Shown: piece by piece, positions 33,287-45,878 of the stretch
Numbering within the stretch: the stretch's first letter is position 1
Layout of the letters: the number at the start of each line of letters is the position of its first letter
NCBI RefSeq assembly: GCF_000801105.2
Contig: NC_079511.1
Coordinates: 18,251,792-18,315,791 of the forward strand
Length of the DNA stretch: 64,000 nt
Direction: 5' to 3'
Source: Raphanus sativus
Taxonomy: Eukaryota; Streptophyta; Magnoliopsida; Brassicales; Brassicaceae
Translations under genes and position numbers: made by a program
The notes under the pieces: model-generated
Database searches by the model: none
Seen by the model: only the letters and a program-made list of their open reading frames with translations
Told to the model about the DNA's origin: nothing

Positions 33287-33475
33287 TTAATCATAACTTG
33301 CGCAAAAATATTAATAAATGTCGATCATTTACATTAATTGCTAATCTCATTAATCATAACTTGCGCAAGAATTTTAATAAATGTCGACCATTTATATTAA
33401 TTTCTAATCTCATAAATCAAAACTTGCGCAAAAATATTATTAAATGTCGACTATTTATTAATCTCTTAATGGCAT
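33287..33475. repeat. Tandem repeats of about 62 bp in Helitron
   Basis: Three degenerate units, each with CATAACTTGCGCAA followed by TTAATAAATGTCGA. Related single copies occur at about 32140-32230 and 33595-33640, and the word CTTGCGCAA recurs through the element. Confidence 0.6.
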
Positions 33476-34934
33476 TATACGATTTATATCTAATTAGGAA
33501 ACTTATTATTATGAACATACCTTACTTATACCTTACAAATTTAATATATTTCCTTTAACCAAATGCTCCCATTAATCATAATTTGCTAATCGGAATATTA
33601 CATTAATTGCTCTCATTAATCATAACTTGCGCAAGAATTACAATAAATACTTGTTTTAATAAGTTTCCTTTTTACAAATTCAGAATTAAAATATTTTCAT
33701 ATATTTTTCTATTGGTTTTTTAATTTACAATTTTAGTTTATATATGCGCAGACCAACGATTATGACGTTTCCTCATGTGGATCCATATGTACTTAAATGA
33801 TCATATCATCCAAAACACGTAAACTACAATGTAAGTTTCATGCTTTGTTACTTTCTCTATGTTTTTCAGATAATTATTTGCTTATACATCAAAGAACAAA
33901 ATCTTTAATCAATATTTTATTATAAAAGTTAGTATAACTTTTTATACATATTATCAACTTTGTACTCAAATATGATTTTATACAATTTATCATATTATAA
34001 AATGTATATCTTATAAATTCATATATATAAACTATATAGTTCTTTTTGTCATTTTTCATCATCATAAACTATATAGTTCTATGTCAACTATATTATAATT
34101 TGATTAGCTGATTTATTTTTATAATTCTTGGAAAGTTTTAATCACATTTATTGATATTTATTGAGAATCTGTTATTCTTGTACAATGGGGTATCACATTA
34201 ATTCGACTTTTAAATATTTCTAAATTTTCAAAGTCGTTTTTAATCTTGTTGCCTTATTTTAAATAAATCTAACTTGCGCAAAAATACTAATATTTAATTC
34301 AAATCAGTTTATGATATTGTATATTTAATAACTTTATTTATTCTTGCGCAATGTGATATCACATTAATTGGACTTTTAAATCTTTATAAATTTTCGAAGT
34401 CATTTTTAATCTTGTTGCCTTATAATTTGATTGGCTGATTTATTTTTTAATTTTTTTTATTTTTCTAAAAACCTATCCTACGCCATCTATTTCTCTCATC
34501 TCCTTCTCTTTCTTCTTCTCGATTTCACTTTATACTAAAACAAAACTAAACGGAGTAAGGGAAAGTTGGGAACACATATCTGCACATTTTTGATAGATCA
34601 TGCATCGATTATTATTATTTTTTCTTGCGCAATTAATATGATCTCTTATGAATCTATTATAAATGTAAGTTACCTTATTTATTTGAATAATTCTTGCGAA
34701 AGTTTTAATCACATTTATTGATATTTATTGAGAATCTGTTATTCTTGCACAATGGGGTATCACATTAATTCGACTTTTAAATCTTTCTAAATTTTCAAAG
34801 TCGTTTTTAATCTTGTTGTCTTATTTTGAATAAATCTAACTTGCACAAGAAGACTAATATTCGTGTAGATGCTTTGCATGATATCTATCTTGGAAATTTC
34901 GGTCTCCTGAACAAGATAGAGACCCTTATGACTA

Positions 34935-34966
34935 ATATTTCGTTGGTGGAGTTCCCAACGAAATAT
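34935..34966. other. Perfect 12-bp hairpin
   Basis: ATATTTCGTTGG and CCAACGAAATAT separated by an 8-base loop. It lies in a short open stretch of unknown origin at about 34860-35010, which may be another captured fragment. Confidence 0.6.
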
Positions 34967-35059
34967 ATCATTCAACACAATTCCATTAATAAATTGTATG
35001 AATATATTATTTGATACTAACTTGTCGTGCAATCATATTTAAACACAGTAATAAATATG

Positions 35060-36330
35060 ATATTAAGTTGCGCAAGTAATCCACATTGAAAATAAGGTAA
35101 GTTATTAATAAAAAATTAACAATTTATAAAAATGGTAAATTACATTTAAAATCGTGAAGTAAATACTCTTGGGATTCAAATTACTGTTAAAAGAATGTTT
35201 ACATTTTTGTATTTTTCAAAAAAAAAGGTTTACGATGAGGGGGAGAGAGAGAGGGAGATTTAGTGTTTTGGGTATACCCAATGATTTACAGTTTAGTGTT
35301 TAGGATTTATCCAAGGGTTTAGGGTATATCCAAGAATTTAGGGTTTAGTGTTTTTGGTTTTTTACCCAAGGGTTTAAGCTTTGTCCAAGGGTTTAGGGTA
35401 TAGTGTTTATTGTTTATGATTTACTTTTTTGTGACGATTTTAAAATTGTTTAAAAAAATTCTTCTTTTCGCAGCTACTAATATTTTTCATTTATTTTAAA
35501 AACTTAACACAAATTATTATTATTTTATTTATTATCTTTAAAAGAAGATGTACATTAATTGGCAAACTATGATTAGTTGGTAATTCACCCAAGAATTACA
35601 ACATTCATCTGTTTGACATGTTATTACAACATTTATCTGTTTGATTTCTAGGAAAGGTGATCTTAGAACATTAAGATACCTATTATATTATCATAAATTG
35701 ATATGCACTAAATATGATATCAACTTGCCAAAGCAATCCGTATTTAATATAAGGTAAGTTATTAAAAATTTAAAACCAAATTAACTAAAGGTAAATTATT
35801 TAAACAAAGTAATAAATATGATACCAAGTTGCGTAAATAATACACAATGAAAATAAGGTAAGTTATTAATAAAAAAATTAACAAATTACAAATAGGAAAG
35901 TAACACAAATTTGAGAGAGAGAGAGAGAGAGAGATTTAGTGTTTTGGGTATACCCAAGGGTTTACAGTTTAGTGTTTAAGATTTATCCAAGGGTTTAGGG
36001 TATATCCAAGATTTTAGAATTTAGTGTTTGAATTTTTACCCAAGGGTTTAAGATTTGTCCAAGGGTTTAGGGTATAATGGCAGCTAATAATATTTTCATT
36101 TATTTTAAAAACTTAACACACATTATTATTATTTTATTTATTATCTTTAAAAAATGTTGTACATTATTTGGCAAACTATGATTAGTTGGTAATTCACCCA
36201 AGAAAAATTCATTATAAAATACTAAACTAGGAAACATTCCTATATAAATCAAAATTGTGGTAGTTAAAAAAATAATCGGTGAATTAAAAGAATGTTTATA
36301 TTTTTTATATTTTTCAAAAAAAAAGGTTTA
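35060..36330. repeat. Internal segment duplication in Helitron
   Basis: Blocks near 35060-35580 and 35830-36200 share order and sequence: AAATAAGGTAAGTTATTAAT, then a GGGTATACCCAA / TTTAGGGTATATCC region, then a TTTATTATCTTTAAAA block and GGCAAACTATGATTAGTTGG. GA runs are at 35908-35931 and around 36340-36356. Confidence 0.55.
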
Positions 36331-36655
36331 CGATGAGAGGGAGAGAGAGAGAGAGTCATGCAAAAAAAAAGGTTTACGATGTTTCTATCTCTCTCTCTCT
36401 CTTAAATAGATACAAAATATTCCTTAATATTTAACCCGCGGGTCCTGCGAATTACCTGCAAATTTGGGCGGGACGGGTGCAGGTACTTTTGAATCTTTCA
36501 TTGCGGGTCATGCAGATCGAAATTATGAGTAAAAAAACTAGGTGACCCGCGGGTTGGCGGGACGGAGGGGGTGGGTCGATCCGCAGACCCAGCTCTACCC
36601 GTATAATTTGAATCTGTACAATGCCCGCACAGGGTGCGGATCGGCCAACTAGTAT

Positions 36656-39377
36656 CTATATTATTAAAGTTGAAGTACAAATTGAAGATATTTGGAAACA
36701 AGGATATTAGAATAAATGAGATATGTTTGGCAACATGAAGAGTATAGATGTGTACTTTCTTTTATTTACACACTTAGCCATTGTATTTTCAATAAATTAA
36801 TAACAAATGAAAATTGCTTAGAAACATGAATAACAAATTTATTTTCAATAAATTGCTTAGTCATTAATTTATTTTCAATAAATTAATAGCAAATGAAAAT
36901 TGCTTAGAAACACGAATAACATATTTAATAATTATTTTTGTTTAAACATTTAGCCATTGTTTTTATGATAAATTAAACAACGTTCTTTCTATATTTCTTT
37001 TTATGTACAATTCTGTCACTATATTTACAATTCTTTTTATTTACAATTCTTTATGGTGAAAATAAAAACACAAACTGAAATATAAATAGTATATTATACA
37101 AAACAATTTTTTTAAACAGTATTATTACCTTATTTAGTTTAGTCAAATATAAAAATTTGAAGAGTTCAATTTTCAAAAATAAATATCATAAAATTAATAA
37201 TAATTCATAGAAAACTAATGCAAAAAATTTAAAAATTTGAAACATGGATAAAAGTATGTCAAGAAGAAAAAGATAATAGCTTATGTTATTAGTAAAAATT
37301 TGGAAATTCATTATATCAGTTTTAAAATATACAAAATGGACTAATTTAATTACCTAAAAACATTTTTTGTCTAAAATAATCATAAAATAAAATTTAAATT
37401 TTATATACATATTTCAAATCAAAATAATAACTTAAAATTTATTTATATAAAAATTGATTTAAAATATGCATATATTCAAAAAATTTATTTTTACTAAAAT
37501 ATTTTCCAATAACCATTATTAAAAAAATGTTTTCAATATATATAAGAAAAATATAAAAAAAAGATTAATTTTATACACCAACTTAAATAATGGTTTTTAT
37601 ATTTTACATTAAACTTTAAGATTATAATATATATGATTATTTATAAGATAGTACATATAAAATACTATTACTTATATGATTCTTTATACGATGGAACAAT
37701 TTTTTTTTTTACGTCGAAAGGCTATTATACTATTTATATGATGGACCAATACAACTAATTATATGATGGACCAATACAACTAATTATATGATGACATATA
37801 TATGATACTTAATAGTGACTAGGGCTGGGCGTTTAAGTATCCATTCCGGTTCGTTTCAGATCTATTTGAGTTTCAAGTGTCGAGTGTCAAAGATTTAAGC
37901 CCCATTCATATATTTTTAAATTTCAGTTCGAATTATGAATAGGGCTGCGCGTTCAGGTATCCATTCGGGTTCGTTTTAGATCTGCTTGGGTTTTGGGTTT
38001 CCGGGGTCAAAGATTTCATCCCCATTCAAATATTTCTAAATTTCAGTTAGAATTTTGAAAAACATATAAAAACAAAGATATAAGAGTTTTTAACCTTTTT
38101 ATAAATAAGGTATTTTTGCAAATGTGTTTTTATTGATGGTAAAGATGAATAATGATACTTTCAAAGTGGTATTTTTAATAATTCCCCATAGTTTTGTAAT
38201 AGATGGTTTGCTTTATTAGATTTGATTTTGTAAATATTTGGAAATATATAATGTAAGATGACATAGTTTAGTATGACGTATGGTATGTTAATTTTTAAAT
38301 GAATTTCGAAATCTTTTATAGTTGATAAGTTACTGAATTTAAATATCATATCTATAGTATATTATTTTTTGTTTAATTTTTTGTAACAATATATACTATA
38401 TCTTGGTTTTAATAATAGGGTAGAAGTATAAGGATATTTAAATTTTGAGTTAAAAATTTATATACTTTTAGAAATAAGGTATATTCTTGGCAAATATACG
38501 AATGAGCTTTTTCATAATTTAAGACATAAATATAGAAATGATGGAGTGTATTGTTACATAGTTTATGGATGAGACGATTGGTATAGTTTATTTATATTGG
38601 AGAATTGAGTCATGTATTGACTATGAGATTAATGAGACACGTTTAGAGAAGAATACAATTAAGTATATGTGGTATATCATTTTTGTATAGAAAATGATAT
38701 GGTCTAATAAAGAAAAGTATATATGTATAAATTTTTTCATGTACAAAATAATGTGGTCAAATAAATTAAAGTATTACTAAATGTTTGTTAGAGAAATTTT
38801 AGGCCACATGTTGTTAGTTAAATATTATGGTAAGACCAAAATATTATTAGCCAAAATAAAGGGTCCAAACAACTTTTTTAAATAGATTTATTAAAATTTC
38901 TTTCTATTTAGTTTTAAAAAAACGAAACTAAATCAACTGAAATACATAAATAACCGAATATATCGTCTATCTCCGCAACAAAAAAAATCGAAATCGAACT
39001 GGAACCGAACGAAAAGCAATGAGTAACCAAAATGTTTAAAATACATATTATATACCAAAAAATATTAATTATGTTTAATTTCTGAACAACCAAATTTCGT
39101 AAAATTCAATTTATAGACTGAATTACCCAAAACAACGAATTACCAGAATATTTTAAATCCTAAATTTTTAAAATTGTCCATGAACGCCAAGGGCAATAGT
39201 GTATCTATGTTTAAATATATGGGTCTATTTATTTGTCCAATTATTTAAGTCCTTTTAGTAGGGTATATTATGGTATTATTTTATTTAAAAAAAAATTTAA
39301 AATATAGATAATGTTTTCATATTCGATTTAAATCCACGGTCGAACAGGTAAACTCGGTGACCGGTATATAATCTAGT
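36656..39377 (+). mobile_element. Candidate Helitron with nested hAT-like element
   Basis: 5' end TCTATATTATTAAAGTTGAAG preceded by A, closely related to the 5' end of the Helitron at 23033, including the TTTGGAAACAAGGATATTAG-like subterminal repeat. The candidate 3' end is ...TATAATCTAGT at 39377, followed by T, with an imperfect ACCGG-type hairpin just upstream. No coding capacity recognised. Confidence 0.45.
37819..39194. mobile_element. Non-autonomous hAT-like element
   Basis: Left end AGGGCTGGGCGTTTAAG; the right end read on the minus strand is GCCCTTGGCGTTCATGG, giving imperfect inverted termini. The flanks AATAGTGA (37811-37818) and AATAGTGT (39195-39202) look like an 8-bp target duplication with one mismatch, the hAT length. 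A partial second copy of the left end begins at about 37942, so the left end is tandemly duplicated (about 121 bp). No transposase. Confidence 0.45.
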
Positions 39378-41832
39378 TTAGATTTAGTGAAACCACATTT
39401 AATTAAAAATCTGATAAAATCAACAAATACGCCATTAACCAGTGACACGACACTGGTTGATCCAATAAAAATCCATAAAAATATGATAATAGTTTCAAAA
39501 AAAAATATTTAAACTTCTCATATACTTTTTAATAATACATTAAACTGAATAAAATATTTGATTTGTGATTTTTCACACTTTGGTTAAATTTTTAATATGT
39601 CATTCTAACAAAATAGTAATGGAAAAGCTAAAATTTGTTGACATGATAATATTAGTTTATTTTCAATGTGATAATCTATTAATTTTTTTATTTTATTGTT
39701 TTAGATTTAAAATTAATTGTAAAACAAAAAAAAATTCCGAGAAAATATTTTAAACGTATAACTACATTTTTCATAAAATGAAACTTTTTTTGAATCAATA
39801 GTTAATAATATTATTTTCAAAAATAATTTTATATTATAATTTTATTAATCTATTGATCTGGGGTCAGCCAGGTCGACCCAATAACCTAGTGATCCAGAAT
39901 AGGGGTGGACGTTTGTGTTCTCATTCGGGTTCGGTTCGGGTCTATTCGGGTGTCAGATTTTTTGGTCAAAGATTTCAGTCTCATCCGGGTATTTATAGAT
40001 TTTGATTCGGATTCGGTTTGGATCTTTGCGGGTTCGGTTCTGGTTCGGATAATTCATTTAAATTATTTTTAAAAAGTTAAAATCCACTATATTTTCAAAA
40101 TTTCTCAAAATCTATAAATAAAATAATATATTACATATAAATTTGAACAACATAGGTCATAGTACCTAAAATTGATATATATATATATATATTGGTTTGG
40201 TTTGAATATTGGGATATATAATCAATAGATTTTGAAGTATTTTGGTATTTCGAGTATAATTTAGCTATTTTAGATATTTATTTGATTATTTTATATATTT
40301 TCATGTATTTTGGACAACATAAAAATATCTTATGTATTTTGGATATTTTTCAGTATACATTAAATCTAAAATAATTTATATATTTATGTTTGTAAATTAA
40401 TTTTGGATACATTCAGGCAATCAAAATAATTTAGTTCGGGTCGATTCGGTTTCGGTTTTGATTCTTTAAATATCAATATTTTGAATCCGTTCAGATATTT
40501 AATCAATTTTAATTCAGGTTCGGTATTAGTTTCAAGTTATTATGTTATTATGACTCTTTCATATTTATAATAATCACGATTAAGTTCTTGGCACAAAAAA
40601 CAATCACGATTAAGCTACAATTTTATATATGGTTCATAATGGTCATACATATGTTGAGTTTGTATTTTCTTGTCGTAGTGGTCCTATATTTTCTTAGTTT
40701 TGTATCATATGATCTATAACGAAATATGATGGGACTATAATTTAAAACATGGTTTAAGGAGAACCAATAGGTTGACATTATAATAATTGAACTATGTTAT
40801 GACCTGTGCCTTGTGCAGGGTAAACATGTTTGATACTATTTTTTTGGAAACAATTACTTGGTTTCATATCAATTATTATGAATTTATATAGTTTCATAAT
40901 ACTTTATATGTTTTATATACTTTTTAAATACAAAACATGTATTATGTCTACTTTATTGAGTAAATCATATTGGATTTTACTAATTGTGGCCCATGAATTA
41001 TTTATAATATTTGTATGAATAAATATTAAGGGTAAATATATTAATTACCTAGATTGAAATATAAGAGTAAAAAATCCAAAATTTAGATTACTACTTTTTT
41101 TTAAAAACGTCTGAACTCAATAAAGAGAGGAAGTACATGTAGTGCAAGAAGCAAGGAACAAAAAAGATTACTACTTATAGTACGTAAAAAAATGAAGCTT
41201 CCAAAATGTTCAAAGTAGTAATATAAATTTGCAACTTTAATTTTCCACATGAATTGTATGGTTTCAACTCCGAAATCGAATTGAAAGTAGCCATCGCTTT
41301 TTGGGTGATCTTTGTTATTAAGATGAACGTCTGTAGGCTTGTAGTTTGGTTAAAATTGGTCGATATCTAAGTGTTTATATATATTGCTAAGCCTTGATGA
41401 GAAAGCTATTAGATCTCTTCAGGTTAAAGACGTGGATCTTATAATATTTGAAAGAGTAAATTTCGGCTTAAATGATTCATAATTCAATATTATAAATTAG
41501 GAAACGTTACATTTAGTCAATAATATCTAAGGAGGAGGCAATTAAATCGTTAAGGTACACATCCCAAATTTACTTTAGCTCCTGAATAAAATTGATGTCC
41601 TTGAGAACCAAGTTTCGTCTTTATTATTAAAATTCCATTTTTGATGAAATTAACGAATCTCCTATATACCGCGCATCATATAGTCTTATTATATTTTCTT
41701 TTGCATTCATTTATTGAAATTTTCAAATAAAATAAATTAATAGCAGATTAATTACAGATCCCATAGATCACGTTGTTAACCTTTTTGTGAAAGTTACGAA
41801 TAACCAATATACCTTATCCTATCAATCATTTA
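39378..41832. other. AT-rich intergenic DNA
   Basis: No gene seen. At 39899 there is another GGGGTGGACGTTTGTG end-like sequence followed by GGTTCGG-rich repeats to about 40050, probably a fragment of the same hAT-like family. The remainder is low-complexity AT-rich sequence. Confidence 0.4.
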
Positions 41833-42104
41833 TCTATCTTATTAAAACAGAAACATTACAACTTCTTCTAGGTGGATTTTAAAGTTGGACCTTATATAAT
41901 TAATGCTATATTAATCTACTTATTATTAGACATGTCTTTTTATAAATAATTAATATCAACCATTACCATAGTTTTTCACTTCTTACCTTATTATTATATC
42001 CACTACGCATGTTTCCTTATATTGCATATATTTTACTATAAGTTAGATACATCCACTAGCATATTATACTATAAGATAGATTATTAATAATACATTTACT
42101 AACA

Positions 42105-42789
42105 TCTATCTTATTAAAACAGAAACATTCTGTTGGATCTAACATTTATTTTGTAAGTTTTTAAATTAAATACATCTTTATACTTTATAGTTAAACATAC
42201 ATTAAATCACTAATTTTCCTTTCTTTATACTACTATCCATATTTCCAAACAATATACATATTTCTTTATACTACTATCAATGTTTCCAAACAATATACTT
42301 ATTTCTTTATACTACTATCAATGTTTCCAAACAATATATTTTTTACTACTATCAATGTTTCCAAATAATACAATAATTAATCTTAGTTATTTTATATCTA
42401 TCATTTTCTCTTTAAAATTTTGTAGAAACGTCATAATTTCATAAATTTCAAAATAGTGAACTTTAAAATTTTGATTATAAGATTACAAATTATGAAACTA
42501 TTACAATTTAAATACAATTAGATTACATATCGGTCATCCATAAGTTCAATCGGTTAGTCTCCGATTTTAGTGATTTTTTAATATGAATATTTTAAAAACA
42601 TAAATTGAATTGTCAGATCTCCGGATTAACCGGTATAATCACAATCGGGATGAATTTAAAAATACTGATTTAAATGCAAAAATATTTTAAATACACTCTT
42701 TAAAAATTATCAAAATATTTGTTAAATTATTAGTGAAACTTTTCATCGTAAAATATCCCGCGCTTCAAAAGCGCGGGTCAAAATCTAGT
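42105..42789 (+). mobile_element. Non-autonomous Helitron, copy 2
   Basis: 685 bp, the same family as 29857-30527, with identical 5' terminus, four TTTCCAAACAAT tandem units, identical 3' hairpin and CTAGT. A few substitutions and one small internal insertion distinguish it. A second 5' end of the same kind (TCTATCTTATTAAAACAG, 41833) lies 272 bp upstream in the same direction, so a longer unit starting at 41833 and sharing this 3' end is an alternative. The 3' flank is G, not T. Confidence 0.8.
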
Positions 42790-44146
42790 GTACCCATTAA
42801 AGCAGAAAAGTTTTAGCAACAAAATATGTAGTCAAACTCGGGAAAAAATGAAAACCAAATACCACCTAGGTTCAAATTGATTTAAGTTAACCGGAAGTTA
42901 ATATTTTGTTGCTAAGAAGAATTGAACCAATTGTTATTTTAGAGATGTTATTGATCAAACAAAATGGCTGAAACTGTCTGAGATAGAATGGTGGAGCTCT
43001 GGCTCATAAGAACTTTTATTAGTATAATGGTTTTGAGCAGAACAATTGATCAAAATTATTTTTCTGTAGGTAAAAATGTTTTATTGGATGCACGGAAGCA
43101 CATTAGCTGAAAATGGTGCTAGTCTGATCAAATAAATAGAAAACCAAATTGCTATGTTCTAAGAAATTGGCAGTAAGTAAAATGAATATAGAACAATCGT
43201 TAGTTGAAAATGGTGTTGGTCTCATCGAATAAAGTGACGAAGAGTTTGTATGTTATTACAAATTGGCGGTTAGTAAAACCAAACATATAATAATAGTCAA
43301 TTAACAATAGTGTTGGTCTGAGTAAGCCAAGTGGGAACCGATTTGGTATGTTCTAATAAAATGTCGATTTATAAATGTGATAATAGAACAATAGACGTAA
43401 TATGTCGGACAATATATTTAGGTTAGTGGCATTCGATGTAAATTATCTAGTAATGAAAGGGGATTTAAATAATTTGGCTGAGAAGGCTTGTGAGTTTGAC
43501 ACATCACCAAAATGGTAGTCTTGTAAATAAAGTATATAATTAAGGTTACTCTTCTAAAATGTTTCTGTATTAATAACTAAGGGATTGATTGTGTTAATAA
43601 GTCCAAAACCAAAAGACAAATCGCATTAATAACGATCCAATATTCTTTGTAAATTTAGGAGTATGTTTTGTAAATAATAAGGAGTAATAAATGATTTCAT
43701 TTTAATTGTTGTACTAGGTGATAATCTGCACCCTGCGAGGAGTGAGACTGTTTTTATAGACAATCACATTGAATTAATAGAAATTATAAAGGTAAAATTC
43801 ATAAAAAAATAGAAACTACACTAATCTTTGTATTTATTTTTAAAATTTTTGTACTCGTTTAATTATTTACTTGAATCATATATCATGGAAGTGAATCAAT
43901 AAGAATAAGTAAATACTAAAAAAATATGATGTAAAGATAACACAAAACATAGATATATAAATCCAAATTTGTTTTCATTTAAAATCATAAATTTAAGATA
44001 AAACGAAACATATGAAATGTCGAAAAAAAACGAAACATATGAAATAGACTAATAAAACCATGCATAAAAAATAAGAGTTGAGAGAGTGTGGTGAAGAGTT
44101 AGGTGGTGAGAACTACTTGTTATATAGTAGAAGAAATAGGGTATAT
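42790..44146. other. AT-rich intergenic DNA
   Basis: No gene seen. A leftward Helitron-type 5' end (TCCCTTAGTTATTAATACAG on the minus strand) lies near 43587. Confidence 0.35.
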
Positions 44147-44161
44147 AAATAATGAATACAT

Positions 44162-45866
44162 ACATTTGCGATACTATCTGCGATACCTACATTTTCCATG
44201 TCATGTTTCCTATTACCGGTTAGTTTGTGTAAAACGATACAATCTGTTCTTACACGCTTCTGGTGGGATTCAAGTGATGGGACAAGGAAAATGTGCTGGG
44301 TCTCCTGGGATAAATTAACTATGCCAAAGAGTATGGGAGGCTTGGGGTTCAAGGATATACAACGGTTCAACACTGCCCTACTGGCTAAGCTACCGTGGAG
44401 AATGCTAAACAACCCTAATTGTCTCTATCGAGGGTTCTACTAGGGAAGTACTGCCAAAACGCAAACCTCCTACGAGTAAAGGTAGCAAAATCTGACTCTC
44501 ATGGATGGAGAGGAGTGCTAGCAGGAAGAGACTTACTTGTTGAACAACTGGGGAAAGTTATCGGGGATGGAACCACAACAAAAGTGTGGGGGGGGGGAAC
44601 CTTGGATATCACCCGCTTCTGCTGTACTCCCCCTCGGCCCTGTAAGAGAAGAAGAAAGTGACCTCTATGTTTCTGACCTTCTTCTAAGGGGAAAAGGAGA
44701 ATGGAATATCTCACGAGTCAACGAGCTCTTACCAAACCTGAAGGAGGAGATCCTATCCAATAAGCCGAGCATCACTGGAGCACATGACTCGTACATTTGG
44801 TATCCGGTTGCTACTGGAGCTTACACAGCACGATCAGGATACGCTTCAGCTTCACAAAGTACCCTACAGGAGGTAGCACTTCCTGCAAGTCTAGCTACTC
44901 TCAACTGGCACAAGACAGTGTGGGATGAGAAATGCCCCCAGAAGCTCAAGCTCTTTCTCTGGAAACTACTCCATGAAGCTCTCCCCACTGGACACAACCT
45001 ACAAAGACGAGGAGTACAAAATAACATCTCATGTATCCATTGCGGCGAAACTGAATCAGTGGACCATCTCTTCCTCAACTGTACCTTTGCTGCGGAGGTA
45101 TGGCAGCTTGTTCCACTACAGACGCCGGTGGCTTTAACCCCGGAGCAAACGATCATCGAAGTCATTGAAATGTCGAGATCATGGACCTGTCTACCTCCTA
45201 CGGGGATACCGACAAACATCCTCCCCTGGATCATGTGGACTCTATGGATAGCGCGGAACCAACTCCTCTTCGAAAGAAGACAACAATCTTCATCGGAGGT
45301 GGTCTCAAAAGCTTTATTGGCAGCACGAGAATGGACCGAAGCTCAATCGACTTGTGGTACAGACAGAATCATCGGAAAGGAGCTCACTTTGAATCGCACA
45401 CCGACAATCCCCCGAGGGACAATCTTATGCAACACTGATGCCTCTTGGGACAAGACCTCAGAATCGACGGGACTTGGTTGGATCTTCCTAGCTCCAGAAG
45501 CCCAAACTCTTCAAGGTTGTCAGTTTCAAACTCATGTGCAATCGGTCCTCCTAGAGGAAGCCTTAGCGGTGCGATCGGCTCTCCAACACGCCATTCATCT
45601 TGGCTACTCTCAAATCTGGCTCAGGTCAGACTCTCTTGTGCTCATCAGGGCCATCACTTCGATCAACAAACCGAAGATCATCCACGGAGTTCTTGCGGAT
45701 ATCGAAGCTTTATCGTCATCTTTTAATTTCTGCGTTTTACTTTCATCTCTAGAGAGCTTAATGGGTCTGCTGACCTATTAGCCAAATCTTCTCTTTGTAA
45801 TAGGGCCTCTTACTGGGCCTAAAACTCTTTAGCTTAATATGAGAATGGTTGATCAAAAAAAAAAAA
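44162..45866 (+). mobile_element. 5'-truncated LINE
   Basis: It ends in a poly(A) tract (45855-45866). The 12-bp sequence TAATGAATACAT is repeated at 44150-44161 and 45867-45878 (up to 15 bp if the preceding A bases are counted), a clear target duplication. The 5' end is truncated within ORF2, as is common for LINEs. It belongs to a different LINE family from the intact one. Confidence 0.85.
44180..45800 (+). pseudogene. LINE ORF2 C-terminal part (zinc region + RNase H), frameshifted
   Basis: Three frames are needed. 44198-44443 gives RFWWDSSDGTRKMCWVSWDK and GGLGFKDIQRFNTALLAK; a second frame from about 44419 gives LLGKYCQNANLL; a third, from about 44600 to 45728, gives the zinc region (CPQKLKLFLWKLLHEALP, CIHCGETESVDHLFLNC) and RNase H (CNTDASWDKTSESTGLGW, SDSLVLIRAI). 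One shift coincides with a run of ten G at 44589-44598. A final shift near 45728 precedes the RELNGSADLLAKSS end. Not functional. Confidence 0.8.
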
Positions 45867-45878
45867 TAATGAATACAT

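Larger units (their letters stand above)
31977..36653 (+). mobile_element. Helitron carrying a captured gene fragment
   Basis: The 5' end is TCCTCCTATATATTAAAAG preceded by A. The 3' end is a hairpin CCGCACAGGGTGCGG followed by ATCGGCCAACTAGT ending at 36653. About 4.7 kb, with a CAND1-like exon block (32639-32983), tandem CTTGCGCAA-containing repeats, internal segment duplications and GA microsatellites. No Rep/helicase seen, so non-autonomous. The base after CTAGT is A rather than the usual T, because another Helitron-like end follows directly at 36656, so the right junction is somewhat uncertain. Confidence 0.6.

Noticed and set aside
33287..33475. Regularly spaced repeats that might suggest a CRISPR-like array
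   Set aside because: Only three degenerate units without unique spacers, in plant DNA inside a Helitron.
35330..36075. TTTAGGG-containing stretches that resemble plant telomere repeats
   Set aside because: The copies are scattered and interrupted by other sequence (GGGTATATCCAAG and similar); there is no regular 7-bp array, so it is a duplicated Helitron segment, not an interstitial telomere.
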